Shown piece by piece: positions 46,101 through 61,100 of a stretch of 64,000 nucleotides of DNA (its first letter is position 1; each line of letters begins with the position of its first letter). This DNA comes from Phylloscopus collybita. Its lineage: Eukaryota > Chordata > Aves > Passeriformes > Phylloscopidae. A model generated the notes under the pieces. The model worked only from the letters and a program-made list of their open reading frames with translations, was not told the DNA's origin and did not search any database. The stretch covers positions 21,110,001 to 21,174,000 of the forward strand of contig JAJNNQ010000026.1 of assembly GCA_027886175.1 (NCBI GenBank). The letters are read 5' to 3'. The translations under genes and the position numbers were made by a program.

Positions 46101-49100
46101 TATTTTCATAACTTTATGCTTGTATAACCCATTTAAGGTTTATTCATCAAAGTAATTATATAGTGTCTTGAATGATGAACTCCAATGAAGAAGCTGGAAC
46201 ATGCTGGAGAAGATTAGTTAGCTGAAAAGAGTTCTTCAGGAAGTGTTCTAAGTATTTTTCTATGCAATGCATATTAAGTTATTTTCCTCATTTTCATGTC
46301 TTATGCTTTCTTTTTTTTTCAGCTGTCAAACGTTTGATGAAAGAGGCTGCAGAACTGAAGGATCCTACAGATCATTATCATGCACAGCCTTTGGAGGTTT
46401 GTTTCTCTCTATGTTTGCAAGAGCTTGTAATTAGGGAGTTTTATTCATATGTACTCTTAATTATTATATACTTCTCTAAAATGCATATATATTTTTAAAA
46501 TGTACATATTTAAATGATAGCAAACTGATTTTTTTCTCTGTGATGGAAATCAGCCACAGAATTCAGCTTCAGTGGTCTTGTAGTTCCAAGTTATTGGCAA
46601 AAGTACCTAATAACAGTTTTACATTGCACCTGAATAGTTTTATAGCATGGGTGTGTTTATGCCCCCATCTCTTTCCCAAGACTATGGAAATACTTAATAT
46701 TTGAGTCAAGCTTTTTGTACCCAAACCTGGCATCTGGCTCAGTTGCTGAGTTGCTCACTGAAACACAGCCTAAGGTGATCTCTGAGGATTGCTGGTTTGC
46801 ATTTAAGAAAACCTGTGAAAAATATAAATGTTTGCAATTCTGGATGCATTGTAAGAGAGAGAGATTTCACTTAAGGAGTAGCTTCTTGTCTAAACACCCA
46901 GTTAAGTCTTTGGGCTGAGAGGACAATGAAGTTCTTCTGGTGGTTAGAAGCTTAAACAGAAATCCGTTTTGATTTCACTGGATTAATTTTAAAAGGCAGT
47001 GTTTTTTGTGGTATTCAGTTGGGAGACTTGCTTTTTAGCTGTTTGCAGAAATGCATAACACACTTAACATGTTCCCGTAATAATTAACATGTTCCCATAA
47101 GGAGCATGTTCTAGGTGCTATAAAATGTTCCTTATTGTCTGCTAGTTTTTATCTGTAGCTTGTTTCACCTTCCTGTGGTGAAATGAGAGGTTTAATCTTG
47201 CTATTATTTGTAACCTACATGAAGATCTTATTTCTGGATTAGAACAGTGTCTCACTGGGAAGAGAACAGTGGCAGATGACAGGAAATGCTGGAAATCTTG
47301 ACAGTTATCTCCTGTACTTGAAAAACTGTGACTAGGTGGGCTGTTCCAACGCTGTAATACCACTGTTTAGCGTTAGCTGAGGGATCTCATTCACTGACAG
47401 CAAGCCTCATTTGGGCTCCATTCCTAACAGTAGGAGTTGTTCTACTTGTAAATATTTAGGAAGTTATTGGCAGCACAAGTTCTGATACACAAATCCCAAC
47501 TCAAAACCACAAAAAAAAAATGTTTAAAAAGAAGTTTCTTATATGTCCAATGATGATAAAACTCTAGATTTCAAAGTGTACCTTCCAAAGTTGTGCAATA
47601 AGGCACAGTAGCTGTTTCAAAATTGTTTGTGGAGGAGGGAGAATAGGAATTCTCTGGGGTGTGAGTCAAATCCCTGTATTGACCTGGGCACAGAAGGGCC
47701 GTGGGGAGGCTGTCCGTAGTGTTCTTTCTTGGTGTAGGTCTCCCCTTGGTTCTCCAGAAATTACTGTTCACTGAGGCAAAGATCCAGTTTTCTTGTATTG
47801 ACTCAGTTTTCCATCTGTTGGGTAGTAAAATTCTTGTCATAATTTGTACAGATAGCATAAAGAATTTGGATAATGACTTTGAGGATTTTGGTGAATTATT
47901 GTGTAAGGAAAGTACCAGAAACCTTCAATGCCTTATCCTTAGTGCTATGCTCTCTTAACTCTCCATTTGATTTTGGCTTCTTAAAACTTCTGCCTGTGTA
48001 CTGTTTCTTTAGCTTGTCCTTGTTCAAGAAAATGGCATCGAGCTGTTTATTTCTGTGACAAACAATTTTTTTTTTCCCTCCCCTTCTTCCATTGATGGGG
48101 GCATTTTAGGATAATCTTTTTGAGTGGCACTTCACTGTTAGAGGCCCTCCAGATTCAGACTTTGATGGAGGGATTTATCATGGGCGAATAGTTCTACCAC
48201 CTGAATATCCCATGAAACCACCCAGCATTATTTTGCTGACGGTAAGTAAGCATGCTTACTAGTTGTTTTTTTTTCTTTTTATGTTCTCAATTTTATCACA
48301 GGTGTAGAGAGAGAGAGATTCTTGGCATTGAACATAATGTCATTTTTGTAAGAACAGTGGCACAGTATAGTATAATTGAAGATCCAAAGTCTTCCAAGAT
48401 TATTTTGGTAATCTCTAGTTGCATGAAGCCTTATGCCTAATAAATGGAAGTTCTTTCCTCCAGGAGAAATCACACTGCTGATGTGATTGTCTAACCTTCT
48501 GTTCTCCCCATGGAACCTCTTGGTTTCTGTTGAAAACTTTGCTCAGATGTAGGAAGGCAGGCCTGTAGTTTGGGGCAAAGGCCCGAACTATTTCTTAGTG
48601 TATAGTTCTGTAGAAGGTTTTCTTCCTGCATTAATAGAGTCAGATGACAGAGCTCTGTGTTCAGCAAGCTGTATGCCAATTTTGTGAGGTTGGCAGCAGT
48701 ATAATTGTCACAGATTGTTTGCATGTGGAATTCTTTTGATCATAGTTTTTACCAAAACACAAGAGTTAACTTCTAGCCTATTTTATTGTATCCTCCTTCT
48801 TTCTTTGAAGGCAAATGGCAGGTTTGAAGTGGGGAAGAAAATTTGTTTAAGCATCTCAGGGCATCATCCTGAAACCTGGCAGCCTTCCTGGAGTAGTAAG
48901 TAACAATTCCTTGAAAAATGTGACCCCTCTCAAACAACTTGTTCTTTAAACTAAAAAAAAAAAAACAAAAAACAAAAAACAAAAAAAACCCTCATGAATA
49001 TTGCTTATGGTGGAAAAGGAGACAGATTTTGAGGGTGTAAAATTACAGGAGAATTTGTCAAATGTAAGGTCATAAAAGAGTGGAATTGAAGGATTTGAAA

Positions 49101-52100
49101 GTGATACTAAGTAAATGCCAGGGCTGAGAAACTGTGGGGTAATGATAAGCTCTTCTTTACTTGGACCTATAAGCATTAAGAATTCTCAGACTACTTAGAA
49201 TACTCTTTGTGTGTTTTGTTTAAAATTGTTCTTATGAAAATAAATCCTATTACTTTACCTTGGTTTTGCATGATCACTAAGCCAGCTTGAATATTAATAG
49301 AGGGGAGTTTTCAGTTCTAATGCCATGGTTCTGAGCACTCAAGAGGAATGATAATGTGGTCTGAGTTCAGAATAACTGAATCTTCTCTATCTTTAGTTTT
49401 AAAAATACTGTTAGTACAGAAATTGAGAGGTGGCACAGTTGATCCAAGGCAATATGCTCATGTTCAAGTAATTTTAGTTTTGCTCAGTACAGTACATCAA
49501 TTATTTCTATATCAGTTTCACTTTCAAAATATGTTGGTAAGATCTTAGGAGTTTTCTAGCAGACCGCTCTTCAACTTTTGTTAAGTCTCCTATTTTTTTT
49601 AAAGAGTAGAAAATACTGTGTTTCTAAGCAGTTGTAAAAACCCTGTCTCTTTTCTGTGGTACTTACTCTGATGTGATTTTTTTTTTTATCAAATCTATTA
49701 ACAAAGTGTCTTGAATTCTTAAATTTCTGTAAAACAAAGTCAAAGTACAGATGTTGTCAAAAGAGATGGTTCAGATGACAATTCTGTTATAAGCAGTTCT
49801 TAATATTTTAAGTGAGCTCCTTCTCCTATTATGATGACATAAAAGGAACAAATTCTGCAATACTTTGCAAAAAAGAGAAACACTGAACATGTGTACATTA
49901 GATTGCAGAATTCATGTCTAATAGAGAACAGACGCAAAAAGAATTATTCCCTGTGAACCTTCTTACCTTCTTCCTCTCCCCCTGCTCCCCTTCCCCCCCC
50001 CCCCCCCCCTTTTTTTTAATATGTTAGTTCTGCTTTACCTTTTTTCATAGTTCTTAAAGTCTGGAACACTCACCTTAATGCATTTTTGTGACTATTTTTT
50101 CTTCTCTGTTGGCTGGTGACTTTTCTTTGTTTACAATGTGATGTTAAAACAAAATTAAGAAAGCCTTGCAGTGTACCAGAAAAAAAAAAAAAAACCAAAC
50201 CAGTGCTGCTTGTAGGAAATTGATATTTGGCAGAATGAAGTTTTGCAGTCAGTGTATCTTTTCTGAGTGTGGATTGAGATTACATAATTGTTGTTTCTGC
50301 CACCTTGTTTATATCTATGTTTTCCCATTTTAGTAAGAACAGCTTTACTAGCCATCATTGGATTCATGCCAACCAAAGGTGAAGGAGCAATAGGATCTCT
50401 AGATTACACACCAGAAGAAAGAAGAGCTCTTGCAAAGAAGTAAGTGCTAAGTTTGTTACTGTAGATACATTTACATTCTCTCACTTTTAGGGTAATGCAT
50501 CGTGTAGAAAATAAGCTGCTTCAGTCTATTCTCTTGCATTTATTCCAAATAAAATGAGTTTGACGCCTTGTAAATGTAGGCACTTTCTTCTCTGAATATT
50601 GTGCAAACTTGGAACTTGCAGTTAAACAAAATATTTTGAGAGCATTCCGTTCCTTTCAGCATTGTGTGGTCACAGTAGAGGTGGTCTGAAATTCAGACTT
50701 GGAGATGTAATTAACATTGTGATACAGTACTAACTGCAGCATGGAGAGAAAGTGGGTGTGATGGAATTGATAGTAAGTGGGGAGAAAACAGTAAAACAAT
50801 GATGCATAATTGTCTTTAAGTAAATAGTAATAATAAAATTATTTCAAAATTCTTAAGCAACTTCTCCTAAATGATCTTTAGGAAGTTAACTTAAGATGAG
50901 GTTTGTGACTATGATGAAATTCTTAGCTTAGTGGACAAAGGGAAGGCAGTGGGTGTTGTTTATAAGGACTTTAGGAAGGCTTTTGGTGTCCTTTCCCTTA
51001 TCCTCAGTCATGATGTACAGCCTAGGTATGTGGGGACAATAAGGTGGATTAACTGACTGAGCTGTCTGGCTCAAAGGATTGTGATAAGCAACACAAAATC
51101 CAGCTGCAGGCTGGTCACTCTTGGTGTATTCCTGGTGTCAGTACTGGAGCCAGTGCTATTTAGTGTCATTAATGACCCAGATACAGGGACAGGGTGCATC
51201 CTCAGAAAGTTTGCTGGTGATCCAAAACTGGGAGGAGATGGTTGATACACCAGAAGGTTGTGCTGCCATCCAGAGGAGCCTCAGTGGGCTGGAGGAATGT
51301 CAAAGTCCTGCCCCTGGAGAGGAATAACACTGGCTGACTGGCTGACTAGAACAGAGCTTGGAAGGGAAAATTCTGGTGGTCACCAAGCTGATCATGAGGC
51401 AGCAGTGTGCCCTTGCAGCAAAGAAGATTAATGGTGTCCTGGATTGCATGAGGAAGAGCACTGCCAGCAGGTCAAGGGAAATGATTCTACTTTAGTACTC
51501 AGCACTGGTGAGACATCAGGAGTGCTGAGTTCAGGTGGGGTTGTGACCAGGTCAGAGTACAAGAAAGATAAGGGCATCCTGGAGCAAATTCAGTGCAGTG
51601 CCAAAGGTGACTGAGGGGTTGGAACATGTTTCATACATGGTAGTATGAATAATAGATATTCTATTATAGTAATATAGTATAATAGATAATAGTAGATAGT
51701 AAAAGAGCTGGGAGTGTTCAGCCTGGAGATGAGAAGGTTTAGGGAATTGTATCCATGTGTATGATGATCTGAAAGAAAGTTGTAAGAAAGGTAGAGCCAG
51801 GCTCTTTTCAGTGGTGTTCAGTAGCAGGAGTGAGTCCGTGGGGTGGTTTGGTCTTGATACCATGCTATCAAGTCTCTGTAGTTCCTCACTGGCCTGGAGA
51901 GCCACCTGCAGTGTGCCTTATGGAGAGATGGTGTGGGAAGGTAATGTTCTCCAAGAAGCTGAAATTCCTGGATTACAGATGCAAGCTCCCAATATAACGT
52001 TTGTAAAAATAGTTAAATCTTTATAATTTATAATTTTTATTTGCTGCAGATATTTTAATTGTATGAAACTGTTATGGAAGTATAAATAGTAGTGATATTT

Positions 52101-55100
52101 ACGTCAGTTGTTAATACTTTCTTAAATGACGTGAGAGAATTTGTATCAGTAATACAGATAATTCTCAACATATTTTTTCAAGATAGAGTGATTTGAGGCA
52201 GAGGGAAGTACTTCTAAGATATTGGCCTTGCCACCACTTGTCTTTCTGTGGATTGTTCTGCAAATAGTTTATTTAAACAAGTGCACAGGAACACTGAGCA
52301 CATACTATTCTGAGCTGTGTCATTTGTGGGCAGGTCACAAGACTTCTGTTGTGAAATGTGTGGCACATCTATGAAGACAGCTCTCTTACCACTGACATCT
52401 GGAAGTGTGTCAAGCCAGGCGGACAAGGAGGCTAAAGAACTTGCCAGACAAATCAGCTTCAAGGTGAAATCACTGTTTCGACTTTCATCTCTCTTGCACA
52501 GAATTAAAAACAAAAAAACAAACCCCAAAAGAAAAACCACAAAAAAAACCCCCAAAACAAAACAAAACAAGAAAACCTGAGGAAAAACTCACCAATCACA
52601 GAAACATTCATAATTTCAGAAAATCTTCAACAATTGCTATGTGGAAGCTTGTTTTCTCTGTATAGTCTGAAAGACAAAAATAAGAATGGATCTCTTGAAA
52701 TTTGCCATTTAGTAAGTTGTGCATCTCAAGCATTGATTGATTAGCTTAAATTTTAGTGGTGACCACTGTGGTCAAAACTGCCGATGTTGCTTTTACTTCC
52801 ACTAATAACTTGATTAAATTTTCCAGAATTAGTCTTATCATAGAAGTGTGAGGAAAGTTTGGGCAAAGCTAACCTAAATTTTTTTACCTTTGTGATTTTT
52901 TTTTCCTTTTGGCTTATGGAAGGAATAAAACATATTACTACTGAAAAATGGTTGCAAATTCTTTTGAACTACTCTGCTACTATCTGAAGATACTGAAAGT
53001 TGAACTCGGGTATGGAAGTTGCTGTGACCGAAAAATATATTCTCTAGCTTGTGTTTCAGTGAAAGCAAGGTTTGTTTAGACAAATACATTCCTTAGAGAA
53101 TTGCATGTCTTGCATGCACAGTGTTGTTTTTCACTGGGTTTTCCACTAAACTCTTAAATCAGCCACTAAGGAAGACTACTGTGCATGAGGGAAGGGAACT
53201 ACAGTTATATTATGACAACGTGGCATTATTGCAGAACACTTCCTCACTACTGGTCACTAATAAATCCCTAATACTGGTCAGGGCTGCCAGTATGTCCCCT
53301 TTTAATCACCCATGTTCTTCGAACAGTGACCTAAAGACCACTTCTTTTCTGTGTGCCATGAAAGTAAAGATTGTCTTCTGAGCATTCCTGCCAGTTTTGC
53401 AGGACATGCATATTCGTGTGCCATAACGCTTATGATAAAAACATCTCCAAGTATTTTACAAGATGAGAAAAACAGGGAGAGAGTTTTAAAGCTGAGCTAC
53501 TTGGAGAAACAATGGATTGCCTTTTCCTGACTTTTTTACAGTATATAAGGGTTTAAAATTGTAGGATTGATTTTTACTTAAGAACTGCTGATCTTCATCA
53601 AAGAAATTCTAGAAATACCAGAGTTTGGTTTTGTTTGAGTTTCTTTTGTGAGAAAGAACTCATAACATACATTTCCTACCTTTTTCAGTTTTAAAATTTA
53701 AGACTTAGAGACATCAGTCTTTAAGGAATATTGTTGCTTTCCATGTATCTATATGCTTGACACCACCTCCTAAGAACAAGCACTTGTCAGGGAAAAAAAA
53801 AAGTACAAAAGTCTTAGGTTTCTACAGCCTTTTACCGTCCATTGTGGGTTTGGTGGTGTTTGTTTTTTTTTCTTTCTTTTTTTTTTTTTTTAATAAGGTA
53901 AATCAATTCTGTCCTGGTTGCATCTTTCTTCCCTTCTCAAATCAAATTTTAGGAGTTGGGGTTTTTTAAGCTTCCTGCTTCTCTGCTTTGCTTGACTTCC
54001 TTATCTGTTTGTTGTTAGGCTGAGGTGTTAAATTGAAGTGTTTGTAATAAACTAATAGTATGAATTACTAGCAGAAAATAAAGAAGTTTTTAATTATTTA
54101 GATACATTTCATGTCAATTTATGGGGTAAGATTTAACATCAGATTGCTGATTGAGTGTATAATTTGAGAGAGTCTCTCTACTAGCAAACATACTAGCAAC
54201 CTCTGCCTTAGCTTCATCCTTAAATAAGAGATTCCTTAACTATGTGTAGATGATCCCACGGTTACTGTGTTTCTTACCAGCTTGAAACAAGATGGTAACT
54301 TTGTAAAAAGCCCTATGTGGTATTGAGATAGGAATATGGAATTCAGGAGGGAGAAAAAATCCAACACATCTTCTCATTACAGTTTTCTTGCTTCTGTGAG
54401 CATCCACCTTTGTTCCTGTCTGTTTTAATAGTAAATTATATTTTGTATCAGTTTTATATTGACTTCCAAATAGTTTTCTGCATTTTAGGTGTTATATAAC
54501 AGAAATTCCATTTTGCTTAAAAAAAGGAAAAATAAATTACTGATAGCATATGTATCACTGTAAAACAGTATGGTTTATCTTCATGTTGCCATCACAAGGC
54601 ATATTTTACAGTAAAATTTATTCTATGCTCCCTCTCATCATTATGTTTAAATATGTTCGTCAACTTTTGAATGTTAGTCTGACTTCAGTCTAGATACTAG
54701 ACTTAGTACTTTCATAAACTAAAGTAAATCAAATGCACATTTGGTACTGCTTTTACTGAAATGAGCTCATCTTGGAAGAAGCAAGGGTATGAGGATCAGT
54801 ACTCACAGGTTCCAGGGAGCTTACAAAGGACACCGGAAAGAAAGATTCAGCCCGAGTGTTGTCAAATGCTGTAGCAGATTACCCAGAGGGACTCTGGAAC
54901 CCCCAGCTTTGGAGATGCTCAAAACTTGGCTGCTTGGCTGGCCATGACTCTAGAGAGAATTGGACCAGGGACATCTAGAGGTCCATTCCAGTCTAAATGT
55001 TTCGTAATTCTGTGTTGCTTTGTTGATGATCCATATTTGAATCATAACTTTTCCTGTCTAATATTACAGTTTGTAATAGTCAAGGGCAAAGGGAAAGCAG

Positions 55101-58100
55101 TGTTGTCAGATTCTAAGGTTTCAAGTTTTAAATCCATCTCCAGATTTTTTCGGTGCCGTATTTTTTGGATTCTCTCAAGATAATACATGTAAAGAAACAC
55201 AGAACTTAATTTCCTCACACTAAATAGTATCATGAAAGAGTATTATACTGTGATCTTATCAGTTTGTTGTCACTGTAACTGGTTGTTTTCTAATACACTG
55301 TTTGTATTTCTTGCTACTACTACCACCACTACTTATGTCTGCATTTTAAGACAGTCACTAGATTTGAAGTTGTCATCTTTGTAATAAATTGGGATCTAGA
55401 CACATGACTGGGGCGGTGACTTGTTACTGATAAAAATTGATCTGGTTATGACTTTTTTTTTTTTTGACATGTGTAAATTTTAAAAGTATTTCAGTTCAGC
55501 ACTATGATGGTATGTCCTTTTCCATTCCCAAGAGATGACTGCTGGCATATATACTGGGGTTTGTGCTCTTCTACCTGTTCCTGCTGATCTTGTCTCAGAT
55601 TTCCTAAGCATGAAACCTAAATTCTGGGAAATAATGTGTAGTAGACATTTTGTAAATGTACATGAAAGCAGTATTACAAGACATGTATTTTTTCTTTTAC
55701 TCTGTGCTGAAATTTAAATACTGGACACTGTATGCGTGTACTACCCAGTGCAGTGTCACGCATGTATGCCCACTGTCTCTATGAGGCAACTTTGGTACTG
55801 GAACCCACATTACACTGGCACTCACAAGAGGCTCCTTGGTCCTGTGGGGGGACAGCCTGTGCTACTTCACTTGTATCAGCAGTAGGTCAGCATTGTCTTA
55901 AGGACATGCAAAACAAGAGTTTTAAAGATCATGTTATTCTGGCATAATGTCCTGGATCTTCCAAAGAATTTTATTTTTTGCTCTCTATGTCTGTGCTTTT
56001 TTTGAACGTTATATTTGTTATGTGCAAACAAAATTGTTTTTTAAATGGTTGTTTGCACATTTGCAGTCTTATTTTTAGAGAATGAAAATTTCTTAAACTT
56101 GTTGCTGTGTGATTGAAATGCAACTGGCACACCTGATTATTACATTTTGGTAAGCCTCATACTTTCTACATTAAAATACACATTTCAAAATAAGTCAAAT
56201 AGTTTTGGAGCAATTTTGATCTTGTCTGTGAAGTGTACATTTGTGCTTCTTGTAGGCAGAGGTCAATTCATCCAGGAGGTCTGATGCTGGACCCTCAAAC
56301 ACGTCAGGACTGAACCACTCTGCTGCTTCACGTGAGCCCCAGCAGGATGGTGCAGCCAGAGCATTCCCAGATCCAACAAGTGCAACGGTATGGTCCATCT
56401 TTGAGCTTTATTGGGCATAGTCTGAACATGAAATTGGTCCTTTTAAGCCGATTAAAGTATGTAGTTTACATATTTATTCTGGAACTCCTGCATACTTTTA
56501 TATACAATCTATTAGCAAATAGCATGCTGAATCATTTTTAGAAATAGCAACCTCTGCTTTCACTTCCTTTCTTAAAACAATAATTTATGCTCTTTTAGGA
56601 GTTCTTCTTCCCAGTGATTCCTTTAATTATATTAAGTGTTCATTAAAACTTTATGGTGTCTGAAGCACTACAATTTACCATCTGCATAATGTAGGACGGG
56701 TTTTTTCCACAGAATTCTTAACCAGAGGCAAAAAAGGTTCCAGTGATAACCTGTAGCTTTTGAATATTAATCAATATGATCTTCTTGGGTTTTATAACCT
56801 CTTAAGTAAGTCTAAAATATTCTTACCATTTCAAGTATGACACTTATGTTGTCTACACTGCTAGGTGTAGGGCTTACATAAAGGTTTAGGAAGTGGCTGA
56901 AGCCTGGTGAGGGGCCAAGGCAGCTGCTGTTATGACTGTTGCAAATGCAATCTAAATTCACTGATAAATTGCAGGCAAATCCCAGCTAAGCTGCCTTTTT
57001 TAGAGAGGATGGGGCTGCAGATTGGTTAAAAAACCTACATGTCCAATAACATCTGTTGTGTGTTGCCAACATATTTTCAAGCTATGTGGAAATATAAACA
57101 TGTTAATAGCATACTTTCTTCCCCCCACAGTAAGGATTTTTCCAGATTGTTCAGGATTCAATAAACCATTCTATTATATTCTTCTTATTAAAAATCCTGG
57201 CTAATATAGTAGAAAGAACTGACACACCAAAGCGTTGCTGACATTTTCTTGAGGAGAGAGACTTTCTAAAATCAATCACATGTTTAAGAAAACTAGTTGT
57301 ATCAATTATGTTGATTTAATAATTAATAATTAATTTAATTTTCAGAAGATCAATCCCATGGGAAATGAAACCTTTAAAAATATAAACACATAAATGTGTG
57401 TAAAAATATTCATACATGTGATTAACTGTAAATGATAAGTGGGTCCATGTTTTAAAGAATTGAACTAATATTCAGGATTGTTAGTTTTAGTTTGAACCAA
57501 CACCTGTGTTTCTGAGCTGTCACGTTTTGAGTGTTAGGAATTATCTGGAGCCATTCAGAAGTGGAAAATAGCCACACAGTAGAAGAAAGAAATGTGTAAC
57601 AGGAAAGATTATTTAAAGGAATTTGAGTTTGCTATTTTTGTGTTCTTATTCATGTGAAAGGTAATAGAAATCTTTTCAAAGTAGGGCACTCTGGGCCTTG
57701 ATCTGCTTAGAGGTGTGAAAGAGTACCCATGCAAACCTCAGATCTTTTCTACTCAGCTGGGTTTCTTGCATGTGTAAAATCCATTTATTGAGTTCTTGCT
57801 GTATAAATTCTGCCTTATTAAGTTGTGTTAGATGTGGGCAACAAAACATATTATTCTCTCTTTGTGGATAAAATGTTTGCCACTTACTCTACAAATGTGT
57901 ACTTAATTAAAAGCTATTGTAGAAAATTTGCTGGGTTTACTCTCTTCGAGAGTAAAAAGGGGAGAGGTAGGGGCCAATGCTGAATTCTTGTATTAATTTG
58001 TGTAATTCCTTCTAATGTAGTAAATTAATGTGTCTCACTCTGAAGCCATGGGACCTTTTGTCTTTATAGACAATACAGAGGTGAATACTAGGAGTAATCC

Positions 58101-61100
58101 TATGGAAAAAATGGAGTGTTACCTTCCTTCTACTTCTAGAACAGTTGTAACCAATCTTCATTAAAGACACAATGATAAATAGGTGCTAAGGAAAGGGTCA
58201 CCCCTAGGTGAAGGTGACGGAATCTGTAGACTGTTTTACTATGGGACTGCTTCATGGTAGAGTTTGTTCTTTCTAGCAATAGTTCGCTATTCCGTGATTT
58301 TTTAACCTTTAAGTTGCTTGAAAGGCCAGAGATTTTTGGAATGTGTTAATGGCAAGATATTTGTGAGCACAGTAATGTCCTTTCTGGGACAGGGCTGATT
58401 TAATTCTTGTGTGAAGAGCACACTGAAATGGGTCTCTGGCATGGCATCACTTGGGTGTCCGTTCTTTGTTCTACATGGGGCCTTATTCCTGAAGAGAGAA
58501 TTTTTCATTCCATAAAAAAAATATATATTCTTTGAATTGGCTCTCCCTTCTGTCAGCTTTCACCTAGGGAAAAGATTATAGCCTCACTGACTAAAGAAGG
58601 ACCTAGTCTTACAGTATTTCCATTAAGCATATGTTTTTCAGATTTCAAAACTCAGTTTGAAACTGTTGTTTATGTTTTGGCTGTCATTGTGTTACTCAGT
58701 ACTTCAGTCTTACAGATTCTTGCCCTTTGAAAATACTTACTGTGTAATTGCTGCATGGATGTGTTTGTCTGTGCTGTGGGAGAGGTGCAGTCAGAGCTCT
58801 TGACTTCCAGGCTTTCCCTGCATGACCACATCTTCCAGGTCGCTTCCTTTCTTCCCCACCTTCTCTTGTTTTTTGTGGGTTTTTTTTTTGTTTGTTTTGG
58901 TTTTTTGGTGTGTGGGTTTGTTTGTTTGTTTGTTTTTGTTGGGGTTTTTTTCTTTTTCTTTTTTCTTTTTTTTTTTTCCTTTTTTTTTTTTTTTTTTTTG
59001 CCAGACCAGCAGTGGTTGTTAGCATTCACTGTACTGTTAGTAATGACTGGAGTGTGCAACACTGGTGCAGATGTGTTAAGTTTTATGTGCCTGTATTATT
59101 AGAGAACATTTATCCAGCCTTTAAACAGCTGATGTTTGAAGAAAAAGGAGAGGAGGGGGTTGATTTCCTTGCCAGTGAGAGCTGCTTCCCAGGAGAACTT
59201 GTCTCAACATTATCAAGTCTTGCCAGGTGCAAGGTAACAAGTACAACAGCATGAGAACAAGAAAAGTGACAACACTGCTCTGGGAAATGCTTCCACAACT
59301 TCTGTAAAAGGATACAGAGCTGCAGAGAACAGTCTTTAGCGTTAATAAAACTAAAACAACAGGCTACCTAAGGCATTATGCAGCATAGTACTTCTGAGGA
59401 GTCTGAACCCAATGCAGAGAGCACCTCTGACTGGACTACTTCTGACAATATTTTTTTGTTAATTTGTAGTAGCTGTTGATGTGTACTCAGGGCAAAGTAA
59501 TGGTGCATTATTCTTGTTTGAGTATTCAAAGTGCAAGCAAGGTAGCGCTGCTGAAAGTTGGCTTGATAGAAGTAATTGCCCTTAGTATTAAGGTGAGATC
59601 CTTCCACATCTGAGCCAAGCAATGTTTTTGGAGGAATACATTATAGATACTCAGGTTGGACTCAGATTGGACTCAGGTCCAGTGGTCACCTAAATTTTGG
59701 TACCAAAACTCTGATCACAGTGGGACTCATTGGTGGAAGCTGTAGAGCAGTGCAGTTTACTCAGCAGCAGAGGCTGGTAGGCTGCATTTCTGTCCTCCCC
59801 CTAATTACATGGACTAAATCCATGTGTCTGAACTTCCACCAAATCTGTAGCAATGGTGTATTGATACAGAATAATGTCCCACCTTGGGGTTTATGGCTAA
59901 TGAATAAAGTTGATGCTTGGTGAGCTTTATTATGTAACAAGGTAAAAACCGTAGTTAGGCTGTTTTCTGATAACCTGGGAATACGTTAAGCCTCAGTACA
60001 GCTGTTATTAAACAATATCCTGTAGTAGTGACCTGCACTGATAATAGTGGCTGGATGGAGCATTATGAGGAGTGATAAAATAAACAGCGTAACTGAAGCC
60101 AGCTACTCTTGAGCTGATGAAGGAAGTTTCTGTCAGAAAATGAGGCTGTGTTCTGATGCATGAGATTTATAAAAGCCCTTACCTTTAATCATAAGCTCTG
60201 AATGATTTATTGGTAAAAAGTGTTTCCCTTTATCTCTGTTAAGTGATGTCTTATTTTCATAAAATACTACAGCAGCCACTTTAAATGTTTTGACAATTGA
60301 GAGTACTTGGCCCAACTTTGGTTCATTAAAAAATAGACATTTTTCATGTTAGCCATTAAGCCGTGCTGTGTCAAACTTCATATTTCTTCAGCTGAAAGTT
60401 GTACAGACAAACAAGTATTTCACCTATGCTGATTTCAGCATCTCTCCCCAGACTGTCAGTATAAGTGAAAGAGGCTTCAGTAACCCAGAGAATTTATATG
60501 GTTCTGAGTTCCTGAGTTTGCTGTATTTTTAAAACATCCCTTTTAAGATGATTATTTAATCCTTCTTGTCTTTTGATAAATTTTTTTAAAATAATGGCCT
60601 GGAAATATAAAGGATGCAATGAATTCTACCATTCTTTAGTAGCCTGAACTTGATACAAATTTCCTTACTTGAGTTTTGTTGGATGATATAAGTTCTTGTT
60701 AGTTCTGATACAAATATCTTTTACTGAAATAGCTTATTCATCAAAGAATTGTTCAGATGTCCTTGGAGCAAAGTTTTCTGTCAGTCCTAACAGTTTCAGA
60801 AGCTTCAGAAATAATATGACATGTAGTAATATAAGTAGTATGTAATAATGTCACACATGTGTATTAAATATCTGTAAAGTTCAGATGCTAAAGGTGGCTA
60901 TAATGTAACTGTTATTGAATATTTTTATTTTTAGTCTGTTAAGCTTCTTCCACATTTCCTGCATGTTTGGCAGAAACCATTATTTGGCAGAAACAATAGA
61001 AATTGTGTCATGTGAGATGTTGTGTTAGTCTAAAAATCTTGTAGTGTTTGCTTATGAAGCATTTAAAGACTTGCCATTAAGTTGAAGACAAGATGATTGT

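Larger units (their letters stand above)
37193..46322 (+). other. UBE2J1: UBE2J1 intron 1
   Basis: 9.1 kb. The first 250 bp are CpG island. It holds an LTR-like fragment (41488), a 13-bp perfect hairpin (42854-42884), two adjacent antisense CR1 fragments (44045-44790) and several A or T homopolymers near 41740, 41860, 42633 and 42938. No extra UBE2J1 exon was found. Confidence 0.9.
48896..50333 (+). other. UBE2J1: UBE2J1 intron 4
   Basis: 1.4 kb. It has an A-rich (AAAAAAC)n tract near 48953-48990, a C17 run followed by T8 at 49993-50017, and an A run near 50180. No gene is seen. Confidence 0.93.
52464..56255 (+). other. UBE2J1: UBE2J1 intron 6
   Basis: 3.8 kb. It contains an A-rich tract near 52503-52570, T-rich tracts near 53865-53890 and 55450, and a sense CR1 fragment at about 54800-55015. 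No gene is recognised. Confidence 0.92.

Noticed and set aside
58670..59254. Lys-rich minus-strand and Phe-rich plus-strand ORFs of 109-130 codons
   Set aside because: They are translations of the T-rich low-complexity tract and have no other support.
60110..60170. Possible C/D box snoRNA (CTGATGA ... TCTGAT) in UBE2J1 intron 7
   Set aside because: The flanks do not pair to make a terminal stem and the box C start is not the usual RTGATGA.
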